A stretch of 64,000 bases of DNA from Effrenium voratum (taxonomy: Eukaryota; Sar; Dinophyceae; Suessiales; Symbiodiniaceae), in assembly GCA_963377175.1 (NCBI GenBank), contig CAUJNA010003244.1, positions 667,728 through 731,727 of the forward strand, in the 5' to 3' direction. A program made the translations under genes and the position numbers. Positions 34,801-48,300 of the stretch are shown piece by piece. The notes under the pieces were generated by a model that saw nothing but the letters and a program-made list of their open reading frames with translations, searched no databases and was not told the origin of the DNA. How positions within the stretch are numbered: position 1 is the stretch's first letter; each line of letters begins with the position of its first letter.

Positions 34801-36036
34801 GTTCAACCCGCATGTTTGGCATGAAGGCGCCAGGACCCATTTGTTTCTTCCTCCAGATCAGCTCGCTTGCGTTGGAAGGCACCCTTTACATGGGGGAAAG
34901 GTGGAAAGCCTTCTGAAGCCTGGATGGGTTGGTCTCGAAATATAAGAACCGTCAAAAGCCTTTGGCTTTCCTGTTAAACAGCCCTCATGGTGTGACCGCA
35001 CAACCACATTGTAGTATGTGCCCCGACCCAGATCCTGCAAGACCGGTGCATTCCCTCCGTGTCCTTTTGCCACCTGTTCGTTCCTTGGGTGTCACTTCAT
35101 CATCAGTCTAAGAGAACTCAAACCAGACGAAGCTGAGATATTTCAGAGTTGATCCAAAATCACGTTTCGGAAATTAATCCTTGGATGAGGGAACCCGTCG
35201 ACCAGTTCTTGACCAAACGCGATTGGGTCATTTTGCAAAGGCTCGGAGCAACCCTGCTCCTTTTGTTGGACAAGTTCAGCCAAATCCGCGGCAGGGCCAC
35301 CTTAATCATGTTGCCACGGTGTCTGGTCAAGACATGGGCACTTGTTTAAGAGGAATCTTGTACGAGGGTCCGCACATTTGATGACTTGCTGAGTTGACTG
35401 GCCAGAAACAGTTTGCTTGTTTTGTCGCCCTTGCCTAAAATGATGGCAGCTACTCACGAAAAGCTTTCACTTTCCCAGCGAGAAACACCATCCGTGCCTG
35501 ATGTGCTTGAGCTTGTGAGTGGCCAGGATCTTAAAGGACGTCTTTTGCTGGGCCTCAGTCGCAAACACAAGAAACAAATGCAGGCGAAGCGAGCGCCCTC
35601 CAAGCACTGCTTCCCATGTCCAAAACCAAGTGCCGTTCAACAAGCAGCAGTTGGGGGAGGCTGGAAGAAACCTTTTTACTCTCTTCCTAATAAACAATTT
35701 GAGGTCTGCTTATCTTTCGGATAGAAAAAACATGTCCACCTTTGAGGTGGCTCTTTGGCATCGATAGCCAAATGTGACATGGTCAAAACTAATTATGAGG
35801 CCTCTGGTGATGGTTCCCTTAACATTTTTTTGTTAAGGACCAAGGAGCCTTACTACCAGGATCACATGGACCAAACATGTTGCCCAAACCTCACCTCAGC
35901 TTCGGACAGCGAACGAACAGCTGAGGCGTCGGCATGGGCCCCCTTGGCCAATGTCTCCGCCGTGGCGGACTCGTGGCCAGGAAACCACTGGCATGGCGCG
36001 TTCAATGATCAAATCCCCCACTACTCAAGGGGCATA

Positions 36037-36148
36037 GTACCCTCCCACCAATTAACACGGAACCTGACGGGGGTTCCTTTAAAAGGAAGATGGTCTTGCA
36101 GCACCCCCCCCCCACCATTAGGTTCCATGTTAATTGGTGGGAGGGTAC
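36037..36148. repeat. MITE family C
   Basis: A near-perfect 29-bp terminal inverted repeat, GTACCCTCCCACCAATTAAC then A(C/T)GGAACCT, encloses about 54 bp. There is one mismatch between the arms. No ORF. Confidence 0.85.
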
Positions 36149-36469
36149 GTGGCAAGTGGTTGGTAACCATAGATATAGCGCACTTTAAGGGACTTAACAA
36201 AAACACGGCAAGTGGGTTAGCACCAGGAATAGCAACTACATACTACAATTTACCTTGCCCCTTTCAGTAGTGGGTGTGTTTTTGAGGATACCATTTGTTG
36301 GGGAAAGGGGTAGGGATCCATTTAAAAACACATATCCAAATAGATGCTCACCCGCAAGTTGAGATTCAACCCAAAAAAAGGGCTCTGTACAATAAGCTCT
36401 CTACGAATGCTGCTTTCTGGGGTTCCACTTTGAATCTGCAGTATCACCCTTCTTCCAACATAGCACCTG

Positions 36470-36506
36470 TGCGAGGGTACTGGAAGATGGAGTTTCTGTG
36501 ACAGGA
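36470..36506 (+). repeat. Dispersed repeat H, copy 2
   Basis: GGGTACTGGAAGATGGAGTT then TCTGTGACAG; aligns with 31825-31865. Confidence 0.55.
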
Positions 36507-36631
36507 GCCTCCGGTCGGAAGGCTATGTCTCAAAGCTTCCCTTTAACACCCACCAGAAAGAGGTTGCCCAATCATAGTGTGTTGAGCCAAAAGAGGATCT
36601 TGCCTTTCCCCTCGTGCAAACCAAACCTCAG

Positions 36632-36654
36632 TGTGTGTGTGTGTGTGTGTTTGT
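36632..36654. repeat. (GT)n microsatellite
   Basis: About 11 GT units. Confidence 0.9.
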
Positions 36655-36801
36655 TTTGAGGGTACTCTTTTCACCTTGGTTTAAAATACAAGATTGACAA
36701 GACACCTATTTTCGGTCCTCCTGTATTGAACAATATTAGCCCAAATGGATCCTCCTTTCCCTTTAACCAACCCCAAAGGGGTACCGAGCTCTAACGATGA
36801 C

Positions 36802-36942
36802 CTGACATCCGGATGCCTCCTTGGGCTGACGGCTCCTCGCCGCGAGCACATCCTGGCCGCTTCTGCGTAGGATGCGTTGGAAGCAGAGTGGCGAAAAGTC
36901 GGCAGTTTGGTCGGCCAACCGCTCTTGACGGGCCTTTGGGCA
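36802..36942 (-). CDS. Candidate exon, unknown protein
   Basis: An open 47-codon stretch flanked by an acceptor (CATTTCAG) and a GT donor (TGTCAG/GTCATC), with phase 0 on both sides. The product is charged: CPKARQERLADQTADF, then CFQRILRRSGQDVLAARSRQ. GC content is higher than in its surroundings, as for the other exons here. No family recognised and no partner exon found, so it may belong to a gene between the MFS and NiCoT genes or be spurious. Confidence 0.35.
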
Positions 36943-36959
36943 CTGAAATGAGGTTGCAA

Positions 36960-39900
36960 AAAAGTAAGTCCAGAGATTGAGGCGCATATTAATCGGCGGC
37001 CTCTGCTTTTGCTTGTGGCAATGACCGTCTTTGAGACTGTCAGCTAAAAGTACGGTTAATATGTGTAGTAGGGAACCACCCTCATGCCGCTATGCAGGAA
37101 CCCGCAAGGAACTCCGAAGCCACAACTTGAATTGCGCCATGAAAGTCCCAAAGATTACACGTGTGTCCCGAAAATAGGCGGTGTCCTTTGGTTCGCCTCT
37201 TGAACCCATCCAAAACGGATTCAACCAAAGGCCGGCTCGAGTCATGAGACCACTTGGCCGCAGGACTCCTGCAAGGCTGACCCGACATCTACTACCACCC
37301 GACGCCGATTTTGGGGGCCCAAAACCACCTGAACCGATAGAACATGGCCCACCAGAAGCAAATAGATGGTAGCACTTTCGTTGCGGGTAGTGGCAGTTTT
37401 GGTCAGCATCCGGACAGTGGCTTCCCTTCTGGCCAGTAATTTGGTCAAACAGCCCAGGTTGATAATGAAACCGAGACTTCGGGCGGCGCGAAAAGGGGAA
37501 CAAATCAGTGACTAAGTCGAATACAAACAAACATCATGTGACCATGTGAGCCATTAAAACAAACAAAAGACATAGTGTGCTTCCCACAAGAAAGACATGC
37601 ATGGTTTTGAAAGACAATGGGGGCAGGTCTCTTTGGCTTCTGCACTTTGGGACCCAAAGCCTTCTCGTTTGGTTCTCCACACTCGTGAGGGCTCTGGCCT
37701 TCAGAGGGTGATCCGTCTCATTGACTTCGATGTGAACCTCAAGTCTTCGGTTGATATCCCGAAACACGCGGTGGCGCGAAGGCTCCTTGTTGTCGAAGGG
37801 AAAGTAACCCTTGTGAAAGGAAGGGTCACTTTTGCGCCCTCTTGGATTTGAACATTGGAGAAGGACCCCGTGTTGGTCCCGAGATCCTCACGTGCAACCA
37901 AGCACAAAAAGAAGGAACTAAAAGAAGTACGCCCCTTCAGCGAGCTTGCGCTGTACAAGAAACCAGGGTGACGCTACTTGCCTTGTCATATCCACTTGTT
38001 TGCTTACCTCGAACAACACACGCCACACGCGTAAACGAGAGCTCCACAATTGGAATTGGACCCTCAAAGAGACAACAGCCACTAAACAAAAAATACGTAC
38101 ACGCGAACAACCGTGCGGCCTGCTTACCGGCCAAGTTATCAGCAGTCCACGCGCACAACCGCCTGCGAATCGCAAGCCGAACTGGGCTCAGATTTTGGAG
38201 CTCTCACCTCGAGCGTTGCACATCGCGCGCTTTTGCACAGCCCAAGGCACGCTTTTTGCCGCGCCCCTGTCCCCCGATCCCCGAGGGTCAGAGTATGGTG
38301 TCTCCAAGAACCCACCAAGCCTCAAGGATAGGTCCCTCTGATACAAGAATGATAGAGCTCTTTTCTCTCGATGGATGGAGAGCTCTGTGCGCTCGCATCT
38401 TTGCATCAGGCTTGCGCCAAATAGCCATGGTATGGATTGCATAGGAGTGGAGACGGGCTGAAGCAACAGCCAACACGCTGGAGGGTCACCTGACTCAAGA
38501 AGGCTGCTCATGCCAACGCAAAGATGATCATCCCCGCCCCCCCCCCCCACCTCACCAACCCCTACAGTGAGGTAGAAGACCAAGAAGGGGGGCGGTTTCC
38601 ATTCCTCAAGCACAAACAAGTATCAAGCATATCAAACCGAGAACACAACAGGGGTCCAAAAGTGTGCACAGATCCCGCAAACCCCCTTCCTTGCCTTTTG
38701 ATTGCCACCCCTCTTTTCCCCATGAAGGGGGCACCCAGGACGAATCCCCCGCGCGGGAATTTACTCGGGGGAGTCACCGAGGCGCCCGGCCGGGCGCTCC
38801 ACCCGCGGTGTTCGCGGGCTTCGCAGCTCCGGCTTCCGCAACAAGCCGGTGGCGTCCCTGACGCGTTTTCAACCGAAAAAAGGCGGGGGAGGCCGGGGGG
38901 GGGTTGGGGGCGGGCCCTCTTTTTGTTGGACTGGTCGGGAAACCAGCAGTACCCCTTTGCCATCCTAAGATTACAACTGCAAAAATACTTTGAACAAGAG
39001 AGCATAGGATTGCTTTTATGTGGTATTTTCTTCGTGTCGGAATCTGTGGGCAGAAGGTGGTTGTTTGCTTAGCACAAGTGGAGATAATGCGTCAAACACG
39101 CTTTGCTGCTTGTTTGTCCATTGCTTTTCCTTTTTCTGGTATGGAATCTAAATTCCAAAGTGGTTGACCCTTCGGTGGCATCATGAATAGGGGGTTTGTA
39201 TCCGCCCGCCACATTTGAGGAGGCTTCTCCGCCATGCAACCTGTACACTTGGGTGCTGCAAATCCCCCAGCAAAAAGTGTATATAACCTTTTGCTGCTGA
39301 AAAAGGACAGATGAAGGGAATCCAAAGAGTTAAAGTCTAAAGATCCAACCCAATAGCGGTAGAGTACAGATTCATGTTTGGGGTTTTCGGGGATAATTTA
39401 ATTGCTTTATGGCATGGATCATCCTTCTCTACAGGTACTGTGGACAAAATCCGTTCGCACCACCTAAGAAACCCTGGAATGATTCGATTCCCCTGTAAAT
39501 ACTGTAAATACCAGCAACAAATGGTTTCCAAGTGGTGTAGATTGCGTCCCACAGTATGATTGAAAATCAAGGGATTCCGCCAAATGGTTTGCACATCCTC
39601 TAAGATCCCACCGTCTTGACACGCAGCTCTGTGTTAATTGATTTTTGCAAGGAAGCAACTGTGAAGGAAATGCAATAATGCACTCCTTGGTTGATAACGT
39701 CTCCCCCATGAGGCTCCCTGTTCGATAGAGGGTCGGCTTTTGTTGGCTGCCTTTTCGTATCAGAACAGATCAGAGAACTGGTCAAAGTCGGTCTCTCTTT
39801 CACAAGAAAATATGGGCCCTCCAGGGTTGCTGAACAGAAATGGCATCACTTCCCCTCCCAAATGGATTCTTCCCGAGTCTTTGGTATGTCTTGTTCACCA

Positions 39901-42230
39901 GAGTTGCTTGTCAAGCGAAACGGATGCCCATCGAATCCCACAGCGAGCGCTCGCGGGCCTAGGAGTCAACCGCGCAGTGAGAGACATCTCGCCTCAAGGT
40001 CTGATAGTAATCCATTCAGGAGTTGTCTCTCTTCCTGAGTGGATCGCAAACGCAAGTCTGAACATTATAGTTTACCACTACAACGGTCACGAAGTCCACA
40101 AACTGGGGAAGTGAAATATGAAATAAGTTCTATAAAACCACAGGATCCACGAGACTAACCTTCAGCCCCAGTTGGACACCCAGGATTCGTAACTTCCTGA
40201 CCGAGTAAAATTGGGGTGTCGCACTCTAGCTCTCTTGGGCAAGGAAGGCAACGGTTCCTAGTAATCCACCAGGTTGACAAATATAGGCTCGACATGAGAT
40301 CTCAGCTCTCGGTGCTTAACTCTTTCGATGAATTTCTGCCCGACCAATAACTACCAAACCAGGGCGGCCAAACATGGACGCCCGACTCCGACACACCCGG
40401 CCTAGGGCGAGGCGAAGCCCCGCGATCTGAGACTCACGAGCCAAGCGCCGCGGGCGTGAGCTCTCCCATGACTGGCAGCATCATTTAAGGATAGAAGGGC
40501 ATGTCCATCTGCATTCCACAATAGCGTCTTTGAAAGAACAGCCATCTTCTCGAATTCAGGGCAAGGAATCCTGCAAGCATGGGAATGAGTATGACTGAGC
40601 AAGTGTTTCTTTCAACCCCTACATCCGTGAGCGAGCTCTACTAGGGCAAAAGAATTCATTCTCAATTCGCACGGTGGATTTGTGGTTGAAGAAATCGCAT
40701 GTGCGGACACCTGTCATGTCTCCAAGTCATCCTACTCCCTAGTGATTTTGTTTGGTGGTTTAGCGGTATAGGGATCCCTTCCCCATTCGGGCCGGAAAAA
40801 CCTCAGTATGAAACCTTTGCACCCCTATACCCTAGTATCGGTTAGTATCGTTTTTCCCTCAGCATGGGCTTGCAATGTTGTGGGGGCTCCGGGTAGTTAA
40901 TGCCATGTAACACGCATAGGAAAAGCAGGCAGCAGGCGGCCTGCGAACGGACTTGTTTCGCGTATCTCAAAAGCACGTTCGGTCAGGAGTAACGAGGAGT
41001 TGGTAGGAAGATAACAACCCAAAAACAGGCAGTTGGTTGGATATGGCAAGCATGAGTATCGGTTAGGTATCGACTGTATCGGTTTGAGTAATAGTTGGGG
41101 GCTTGTAAGTTTTCTATGTTATGTTTGTTTCGTATAGTTTTTAATTACATATGACATAGGTGCTTGCAAGAACCCAAGACGATGCGAAGCAGTTGTGTCT
41201 TCATGGCTTCTCTCAGCATCGGTTTGCAATGGTGTGGGCATGTGTGGGCCAAAACAAGCTCTTGGACAGCCCAGAACGAAAAGGGACGCGGGTTCGATTT
41301 GTTTTTCGACCCATTTAGATTCAATTGGGGGTCGAGTTAGCCTCCACTTGCTCGGTGGCTTGGATGCAAGGGGGGAGGTCCTATTTACCCTCAACAAGAA
41401 GGGATTCAAATTCCAACCCAACAAGGGCAACCTGAGCAAGCGGAGAGCTCACTGGGTGTTTCTTAAAGATTATGGACCCCTTCTGGTATGGTCTGAACAA
41501 AAAAGCAACTGGAAACCAACCTGGAGGATTTGGTCGTATTGGCGAACCCAGCTTGGCTCAAAAGCCTCGAGCGCTGGTTGACTTTTTTTTCTCTCGCGCT
41601 CTCGCATGATTTGCAGAAAGCGGGCCGGTGGTTCCAAATGCATTCGGTGGTCAACAGCGGGGCTTTTGTGGTGGCATTATGTTGCGCCGCCTCTCCAAGA
41701 CCACCGAGCCAGCAAATCACTTGTCACATGTGCAAACCACCACTGTTTCAACCATCTGTTTAAACCCACCCCTCCGTGCAAGGCACTAGCAGCGCCAACG
41801 CCAGCACTCGAAACCGCGCCCTTGCCATGGCTCGAAATGCTGTGGAAGAAGAGGTTTGTAGCATCAACTCCCACTGCGACTTTCTGTGAGATCTGTGATA
41901 CTGTGATACCAACTGACCCAAAAGGACCACCGAGGCCATTTGGTCCGATTCTTGAAAGAAAGATGAGCCACCCATGTGCACGGTTCATAGCTGGCAAGGA
42001 ATCTCTCATGGGTTTCCAAGGTTGCTCCAAAGACCAAACTGATCACCAGGATAGAATTTGTTTTGCCAAAGGAAACCAAGTTTCTACCCTCAAAATGTCT
42101 TGGCCTAGGTCTGGAGTTCAAAGAAAAATCACGCCTTCAGATTCTGTTTCGTATTTCACCTGCCCCAAAAGCCACACATAGCTTTTGGAGACCGCTTTGA
42201 TTTCATGCGACAGGAGCAACCCTGGGCTTG
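36960..42230. other. Intergenic stretch downstream of the NiCoT gene
   Basis: No supported gene. A GC-rich patch at 38755-38900 is open in several frames on both strands. One MITE A copy lies at 39435-39557. The remainder shows no coding signal by eye. Confidence 0.45.
39435..39557. repeat. MITE family A, copy 3
   Basis: The left end GTACTGTGGACAAAATCC and right end GATTGCGTCCCACAGTAT are inverted; the core GGAATGATTCGATTCCCCTG is identical to copy 2. Confidence 0.75.
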
Positions 42231-42235
42231 CGAGG

Positions 42236-42310
42236 TCAGATCCCTGAGCGGTCGATGAATTCTCCGCGCTCGATGTACTTCAGCAGGTCCTTGCGCACTG
42301 GTCGCCGGTC
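42236..42310 (-). CDS. NiCoT transporter exon 14 (C-terminus, stop)
   Basis: It encodes the polar tail [18 protein letters not shown] then IDRSGI, with TGA at 42236-42238. The acceptor is GGCGCAG/GACCGG in phase 0. A start a little upstream (GAAGAG/CCTCGC) would also keep frame and add seven residues. Confidence 0.75.
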   Translation of the reverse strand, partial: DRRPVRKDLLKYIERGEFIDRSGI

Positions 42311-45300
42311 CTGCGCCGAGCGAGGCTCTTCGCCGCATCGAGTTGGTCGAGGTTTCGGGGGGTGCGTTTTTTCTGCCAGCGGGGAGCCTCTGACCAGAAG
42401 GACGCCAAACCTCTTTAAGGACCCCTATGTATGTTGTAGGTACATTTGTTTGAAGGGAAACAAAGGCATACCGTGCGTTATCGTTGGTTTTTCTGGGAGG
42501 GAGGGGGGGACAAGCGCGAGACCCACATCTCACTCACGCATCGGCTTCCCCTGTCCTCCGGAAACAATCGCCGATAGCAGCCAATGGCCAGGGCTGTGTT
42601 CAACCTGATAGCCGGAGTTGTGAGCGCCAAACTTGGCTTTAGTTTCATCCAAACCCAAACCCAGTGGTTCCATTTGCTTAAGGAGGTAACCAACAGAACC
42701 GCCATTTAAAGGCTTAAAGGAAACCGGCTCGTTCCCTGCTGTACTGGCAACCGGGATCAACTGGGAAGCTAAACAAAAACCATTGGCGGACTCAGTGGGG
42801 GGGGGGGCATCCGTACTGTCGCAGGTCCCACCAGGGTGAAAACGGATGCAGAATTCACTTTATATGGGTATGTACCGGGGATGCATATGCAACATGGGGG
42901 AATTGTGCCATCTACTTTCACCCAACTGCACATGCAGTTTCTCTAAGATTACTTCTACAAAGATTATCTCATGCAAAGCTGGCTCTAAAGTTACAGACCC
43001 CCACAGAATCCATTCCACCAAACTGAAAGCTCAAAAGACACCCATTCAGGATGGGTGTGCCTTTGAGGGTACTCGAACTGTGGGGGTTCTCTCTTCTTGG
43101 GGTCATCAACGGGATTCTTCACATCTCTTTGGGAACAGCCTCACCCTGGTCCGTGTGCGGCTCGGATTTGTGTCTCTGCGAAACCAAAGGGTGTCCTCCC
43201 ACATCTCTCGGGGCAGTGCGTGCCTGGGTGCAAGCCCCGAGTAGCCCAGAGCCAAGCTGCTTTCATGTGAATCCATCTCCATGGTGAGTCCATTAGGATG
43301 CGAGGCTTGGGGCTTTTGAGGGCGCAAATGAAAGGCTTTAGGGAAAAGCCCCATATTCTCCAAAACTGGCCATAAGGTTTTTCTTTGAGCACCGTGCATG
43401 CTTGTGGAAAATGACCCTTTTTGGGCTACCGATGTGGACGTTGAAGGGGACTCCGCTGGTTCCATGTTGGGAAACCACAAATCAAGTATCACCAATGGGT
43501 CTTGGAGCGACTGTATCACTAGAAAGTCGACCCTGAAAGGGGAAACTGGGAACCTAAAACCCAATTTGCCACATGGGTATGCGTCAAAGGAAAAAACGGG
43601 AGGCCACAACAAATGGTGTTTTGTCTTCTTTTCCTGTGGCTTCCCTTTGCACCCACCAGGTGCCCATGGTGCAAAACCTCAACAAAACACCACGCTTTCC
43701 CCATACGTGCGTTTTCCGTGCCGATCTGGGCGCAGGAAGAAGAAGACCACCGTGATGCCCACCAGCTCAAAGTTGGCGTTAAAGGCCACCACCCAGGACC
43801 AGAACCCCTGCTTCAGCCCTGTCGATCGAATCGATTCGCCTCGACTAGCTCGGAGTCGTGGCTGGTGCGAGAGATCGATGCAGGGAATGAGGGTTCACCG
43901 AGAATAAATAAATATATGTATTTAAAAAAAAAAAAAAAAAAAAAAAAAACTTAAATAAACAATCCAACTGGCGATGTCCTTGATTCGGGAATTTTCAGGT
44001 TCATTCCATTTCTCATTCCCTATCGCACCAGCGAGTTTGTTTGTTCCCAGGGAGAAATCTACATTGCCAAGACCCGATCTCTTGGCCTCTTCGCAGGGTC
44101 CCACATATCACAAACAGGAGAGAACACAAACAACCATCATGCAACAACGGTGCAGGCCAGGGAAGCGACAGGGACGATGACTAATTATGACGGTCAAAGT
44201 CATTGTCTGACCTGTACTGGCCAAAGTTCAAAGCATGCCAACTCAACGGGCGAGAACTTTTATAATGGAACTATAGGGGGGGAATGCAAAAGCAAATTAG
44301 TTTCATGATGAGAGAAACAACATGTCCAGCCAGTTTTGCCCCTCTAGCAATTAAATCAACTTGGCACCCTTGTGACCAACTGCTGCTGAGGGTACAACAC
44401 GTGGAAGTGTTCAGAAACATGTTCTCGCGAGGTTGAACATCAAAACCCTCAGCTCGAAAGTTGCTTCTCTAAGCAACCCATTTGGGACCGGCCCCCACAA
44501 CAATCCCTGGGTTTGAGGAGACATTTTTGACATATTGCTATGACTGTTTTTGAGGGTATGTAACGTGCGACGCGGTGCGAAGCTTGTTGCGCAGGTATGG
44601 AACGGGGTCCTTGTTACGTAGGTGTGTAGCGGGAAAGCAGCGCTGGACAAGTACTAGTGGGTACAATGCGCAAGCCAAAAAGTTCATTTCCGCAGCTTCA
44701 GCGCGAAAGTCACGGCTGTTCAATCTATTCATTATTCTAATGTCCCGGCGAATCAAGAGGTTGCTATGAAGGGAACCATGAGTGTCACCCACTAGGGGCC
44801 CATCCAAAACCGATACCCTTGCAATACAAGTGGGTCTGTCTTTGCTCAAGGGCACCCTCTTTGGGGTTTTCCTATTGGAGACACATATGGGAGTTATTAG
44901 TTGTGAGACGTGCATTGCATACCCCGGTACAACCTAACAAGACCTCCTGGCGTTTTACATAGCCATGGCTACATACCTTTGATTTGTTATACCTCCGTTG
45001 CATAATCACATCCACAAAACTGCGTGGCTGGTTGCATGCCCCTTAAAAAAAGTAGTCATTACATACCTCGTTACATACTGAACCACAGGTTGGGAAAGCG
45101 ACCCCTTTTCTGCCACCGCCTGGCTTGCTTTGAATAGTTGTGCAACTTTCAAGCTGGACCTGCGGACGTGCACGTTAGATTTTGTGGGGAAATGTTTAGA
45201 GCTCGTTCCCCCATGTCCTGAACCCCAAATGAATCATAGACCAATCCAACAAAATCGAGCAAACCTCCTACGGTGTTGTGTGTCCTTTGCTGGCCCCCTG

Positions 45301-48300
45301 CTTGGTTTTAAACGGAGATCAAAGAAAACCAACCATTGTGGGGCTCCCCTGAGTTTGAGACACACGCATGTCATTTTGTCTCTAGAACAGGGGACCCCTG
45401 CCCCCCAAATCAAAAGGCAGTTGTTTGCCCCTTGGGACTTCCGTTGAACTAGGCGCAGCACGGGTACCCTCCAAACATCCACAATCACATCCATACTGTG
45501 GATGGTTGCGAAATCCATTTCGCACCGTTCAGAAAGTCTGGTTCCTGATTCGATTCCCCTGCAAGTGCCCACAAACCTTATGGTTTCAGCCATGGTGACT
45601 CACTTGGTGCGATTTCTGGACTTCGCAACCATCCACAGCATGTGGCTGTGGGTCAAAAATAGGTACCCAAAATGGAACCCTGGTAAGTGTGTTTCCATGG
45701 ACCAAAATCTGCGGTCCCCTGTTGGTTTAGTTTTGACCCACACCCATGTCAGCCCCTCATCTGCACAGCGGACGGCCTTCCACCGTGGCGGCCACCCCCA
45801 GCAGCTCCAAGGAGCCGATGAAGAGCGCCAGCCTGAAGTCCAGTTGGGACCTCCCCTGGGGTACTAGGCATCTACCCAGTGCTTCCAGGCGTTTCGCCAC
45901 TATAGTAGGCAACCAGAAAAAAAAAGGAAGAAAACAAAATGCATGGTAAAACCTACAGGTGCAAAAAATAGCTGGTTACCTACTATGGTGCTAACCGGAA
46001 GCGCTAGGTGTCATGTTTAGCACCAAAGGGCCATGTTGGTTTACGAGGGAGTATGAATCAAAAAGTTGGGAACGAAGCCCCAATGAAGGTATTGTCTTGC
46101 CGCTGAAAAAGACATGTCTCCAAACGATGTCTTTGTCTCAACATAGAAGAACCCCGCAAAAGATACGCTTTGTCCCCTATTTGGGTCTTGTCAGCCAAGC
46201 CCCAAAAGACTACCCTCAAATAAAAACTCGCCCAACTTGGGACCATGTCTTCCGTTGGCTTCCTCTTGGTTGGGTTCCCTTGCCCCACGGCATGCACCTC
46301 CGGCTGCCAGTGCCCGGAAAACTCGGCCACGGGGGTGGTGTGGGAGAAGCCAGGGCTGGACCGCCACAAAATGTGCTGCTGGACCCCTTTCAAATGGCCC
46401 TAGTGGGAAAGCACAAGCGGAAAGCACAGGACGGGTACTTACAACTACGACTCGCTACGCCTGTTGAAGCCCAGTCCATCTGTTTCCAAGGGCCTTCTAT
46501 GTGCCACAAGCAAACATGAGCTATGGTCATGGTGTCTCTGGTGAGTATGCCACGTCAACGGCACATGATCCTGAACCATGTTCACTTCGGACTCCGGACT
46601 ATCTGTCAAAGAAATCCCAAGAACAGAATGGTTGTTTACTCAACCGGAAACCAAACCCTTATTAGTATGGCCCTTCGTACTGATTCGAAGTGGACATTGT
46701 TGACAGCGGCTTTTACGGCAAACGCTGCTCGGCAGGCAGGCACGAACGCCGACAATCTGCAAAAACTTCTGCGAGGAGCATGGCTGTCGTCGCGGTCAAA
46801 TAGATGTTGAAGTACCTTGGCAGCAAGCCAATCTGGCTGAATGCCACCAGACAATTTGGAAACGGCCAATTGTCGGCGGGATTTCGGCCCAGGTTTCCCT
46901 CAACAACGGGTGTGGTGTTTGGGGGACTCTTCCCAATAGACTCCTCCCCCCCACCTCAAATGGAACCACACCAAACTTGCCCGCAAGGCATTGCTTCAAC
47001 TTTTGCGAAAAAGAGAAGCCTAAAAACGGTCGAAACGTGTTTTTTTGTTTTTCACTTTGGTCTTTAGATAAGGGCTTGGAACCCTAATTTTGAACACCAT
47101 CAAGGCCATTCCCGCACTGTGCCCACCATGTTCACTCATGTTCACCTCGACTACACAAGCCCCTCTGCAATACCCACCTTTCATTAGAACAGTCATTCAA
47201 ATTCAGGCTGATTCGTCTCATTGGCACGACCATATTTTTTGTATACATGCCAAGGATCCTAGAACATCCGCCACAGACCCCTCCTCCGCATCGCAAGGGC
47301 TAGGGATTGACTTGTTTCCCGGGCTTGGTAGTTTTCTGCAGCGTCTTAATTAATTACCGCAAACGGCGGCAAAAGGGCTTCGAATCGACCCCCAAGTAGG
47401 AACAAGGGCTGGGGAGGCCCCCCCCCCCCGGTTGTGCCCGACAAGGGAACATGTCTGGGGAGGGGGTCTCTTAACTGCGGGTACGCGCCCTTCCTGTTGA
47501 GTTTCAGTTCAGGCGCAATCTCTGCATACCGCTGGAGGTCTTGCCGTACAGCCATGCCATGAAGAGCCCGTTCAGGGTGTCCACTAGGCACATGCCCGCC
47601 AGGAACATCACGGGCAAAATCATCACGTAGCCCTCAGCTTCTAGCATTCTGAAGGCCAGGGCTCCCTAAATCCCCCCCTAACACCTGGGCTGTTCAACAT
47701 GGAGGGTTGGCCAATTTTAATCTATGTTCCTTAGAGGGAAGCCACGGGCACCCATGGTTGTAACCCAAGGGAAGGATTTAGGAGTGCCTTTGGACAGCCC
47801 AGTAAACATGCCACGAGAAAAACAGCCACAATTGGTCCCAAAAGTTGTGCACAGGGGAAATTGGGACATACCCTTTGAGCTTTTGGAACGTGTTACCAGG
47901 CTACCGGTTTTGGATGGCCATCCGTTGCAGGTCGGGTAGATGGGTAGTTGTTTGTGGGTCGGTTGTCGGTTATGATCATATTGTGAGCTGCTCATAGTAT
48001 CGTGTCTGCACTGGGGTTGTTGGTTTCGGGGGTCGTGGAAATGCTCTTTTTTTCGATGTCACACCCGTCCAGGATTCCTACAATACTTGGCGAGTGAGTG
48101 TTGAAAAAATGGGAAATAGCTGCCACATCGGCGGGCTCCTACCACTGCATCCTGTCTTTCCTGTAACCTACCTTACCACTCAAGAAGCTTCCCTTAAGAT
48201 AGCGACCAATCTAAAGTTGTAATGACATGATGGATAAAGTGTGTAGTGGCACCAGCCGGAAGGCGTTTTGACGCAAGGCCATGTGAATTTCGGTCTTTCT

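Larger units (their letters stand above)
28830..36030. other. Intergenic stretch without a supported gene
   Basis: It holds short TA microsatellites (28955-28972, 29480-29541), repeat E copy 3 and a repeat pair (31828 and 36470). GC-rich patches at 29600-29670 and 34600-34760 are open on the minus strand but have no recognisable family and no consistent splice frame. Confidence 0.45.

Noticed and set aside
38755..38905. GC-rich patch as an exon
   Set aside because: Several frames on both strands are open and none shows a recognisable family or a consistent splice frame.
39476..39500. GATTCGATTCCCCTG as a tRNA gene
   Set aside because: No cloverleaf can be folded around it; it is the shared core of MITE family A.
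46300..46385. Minus-strand patch [20 protein letters not shown] as a NiCoT exon
   Set aside because: It does not match the expected family segment, while 46681-46727 does and fits the phases; left as unexplained.
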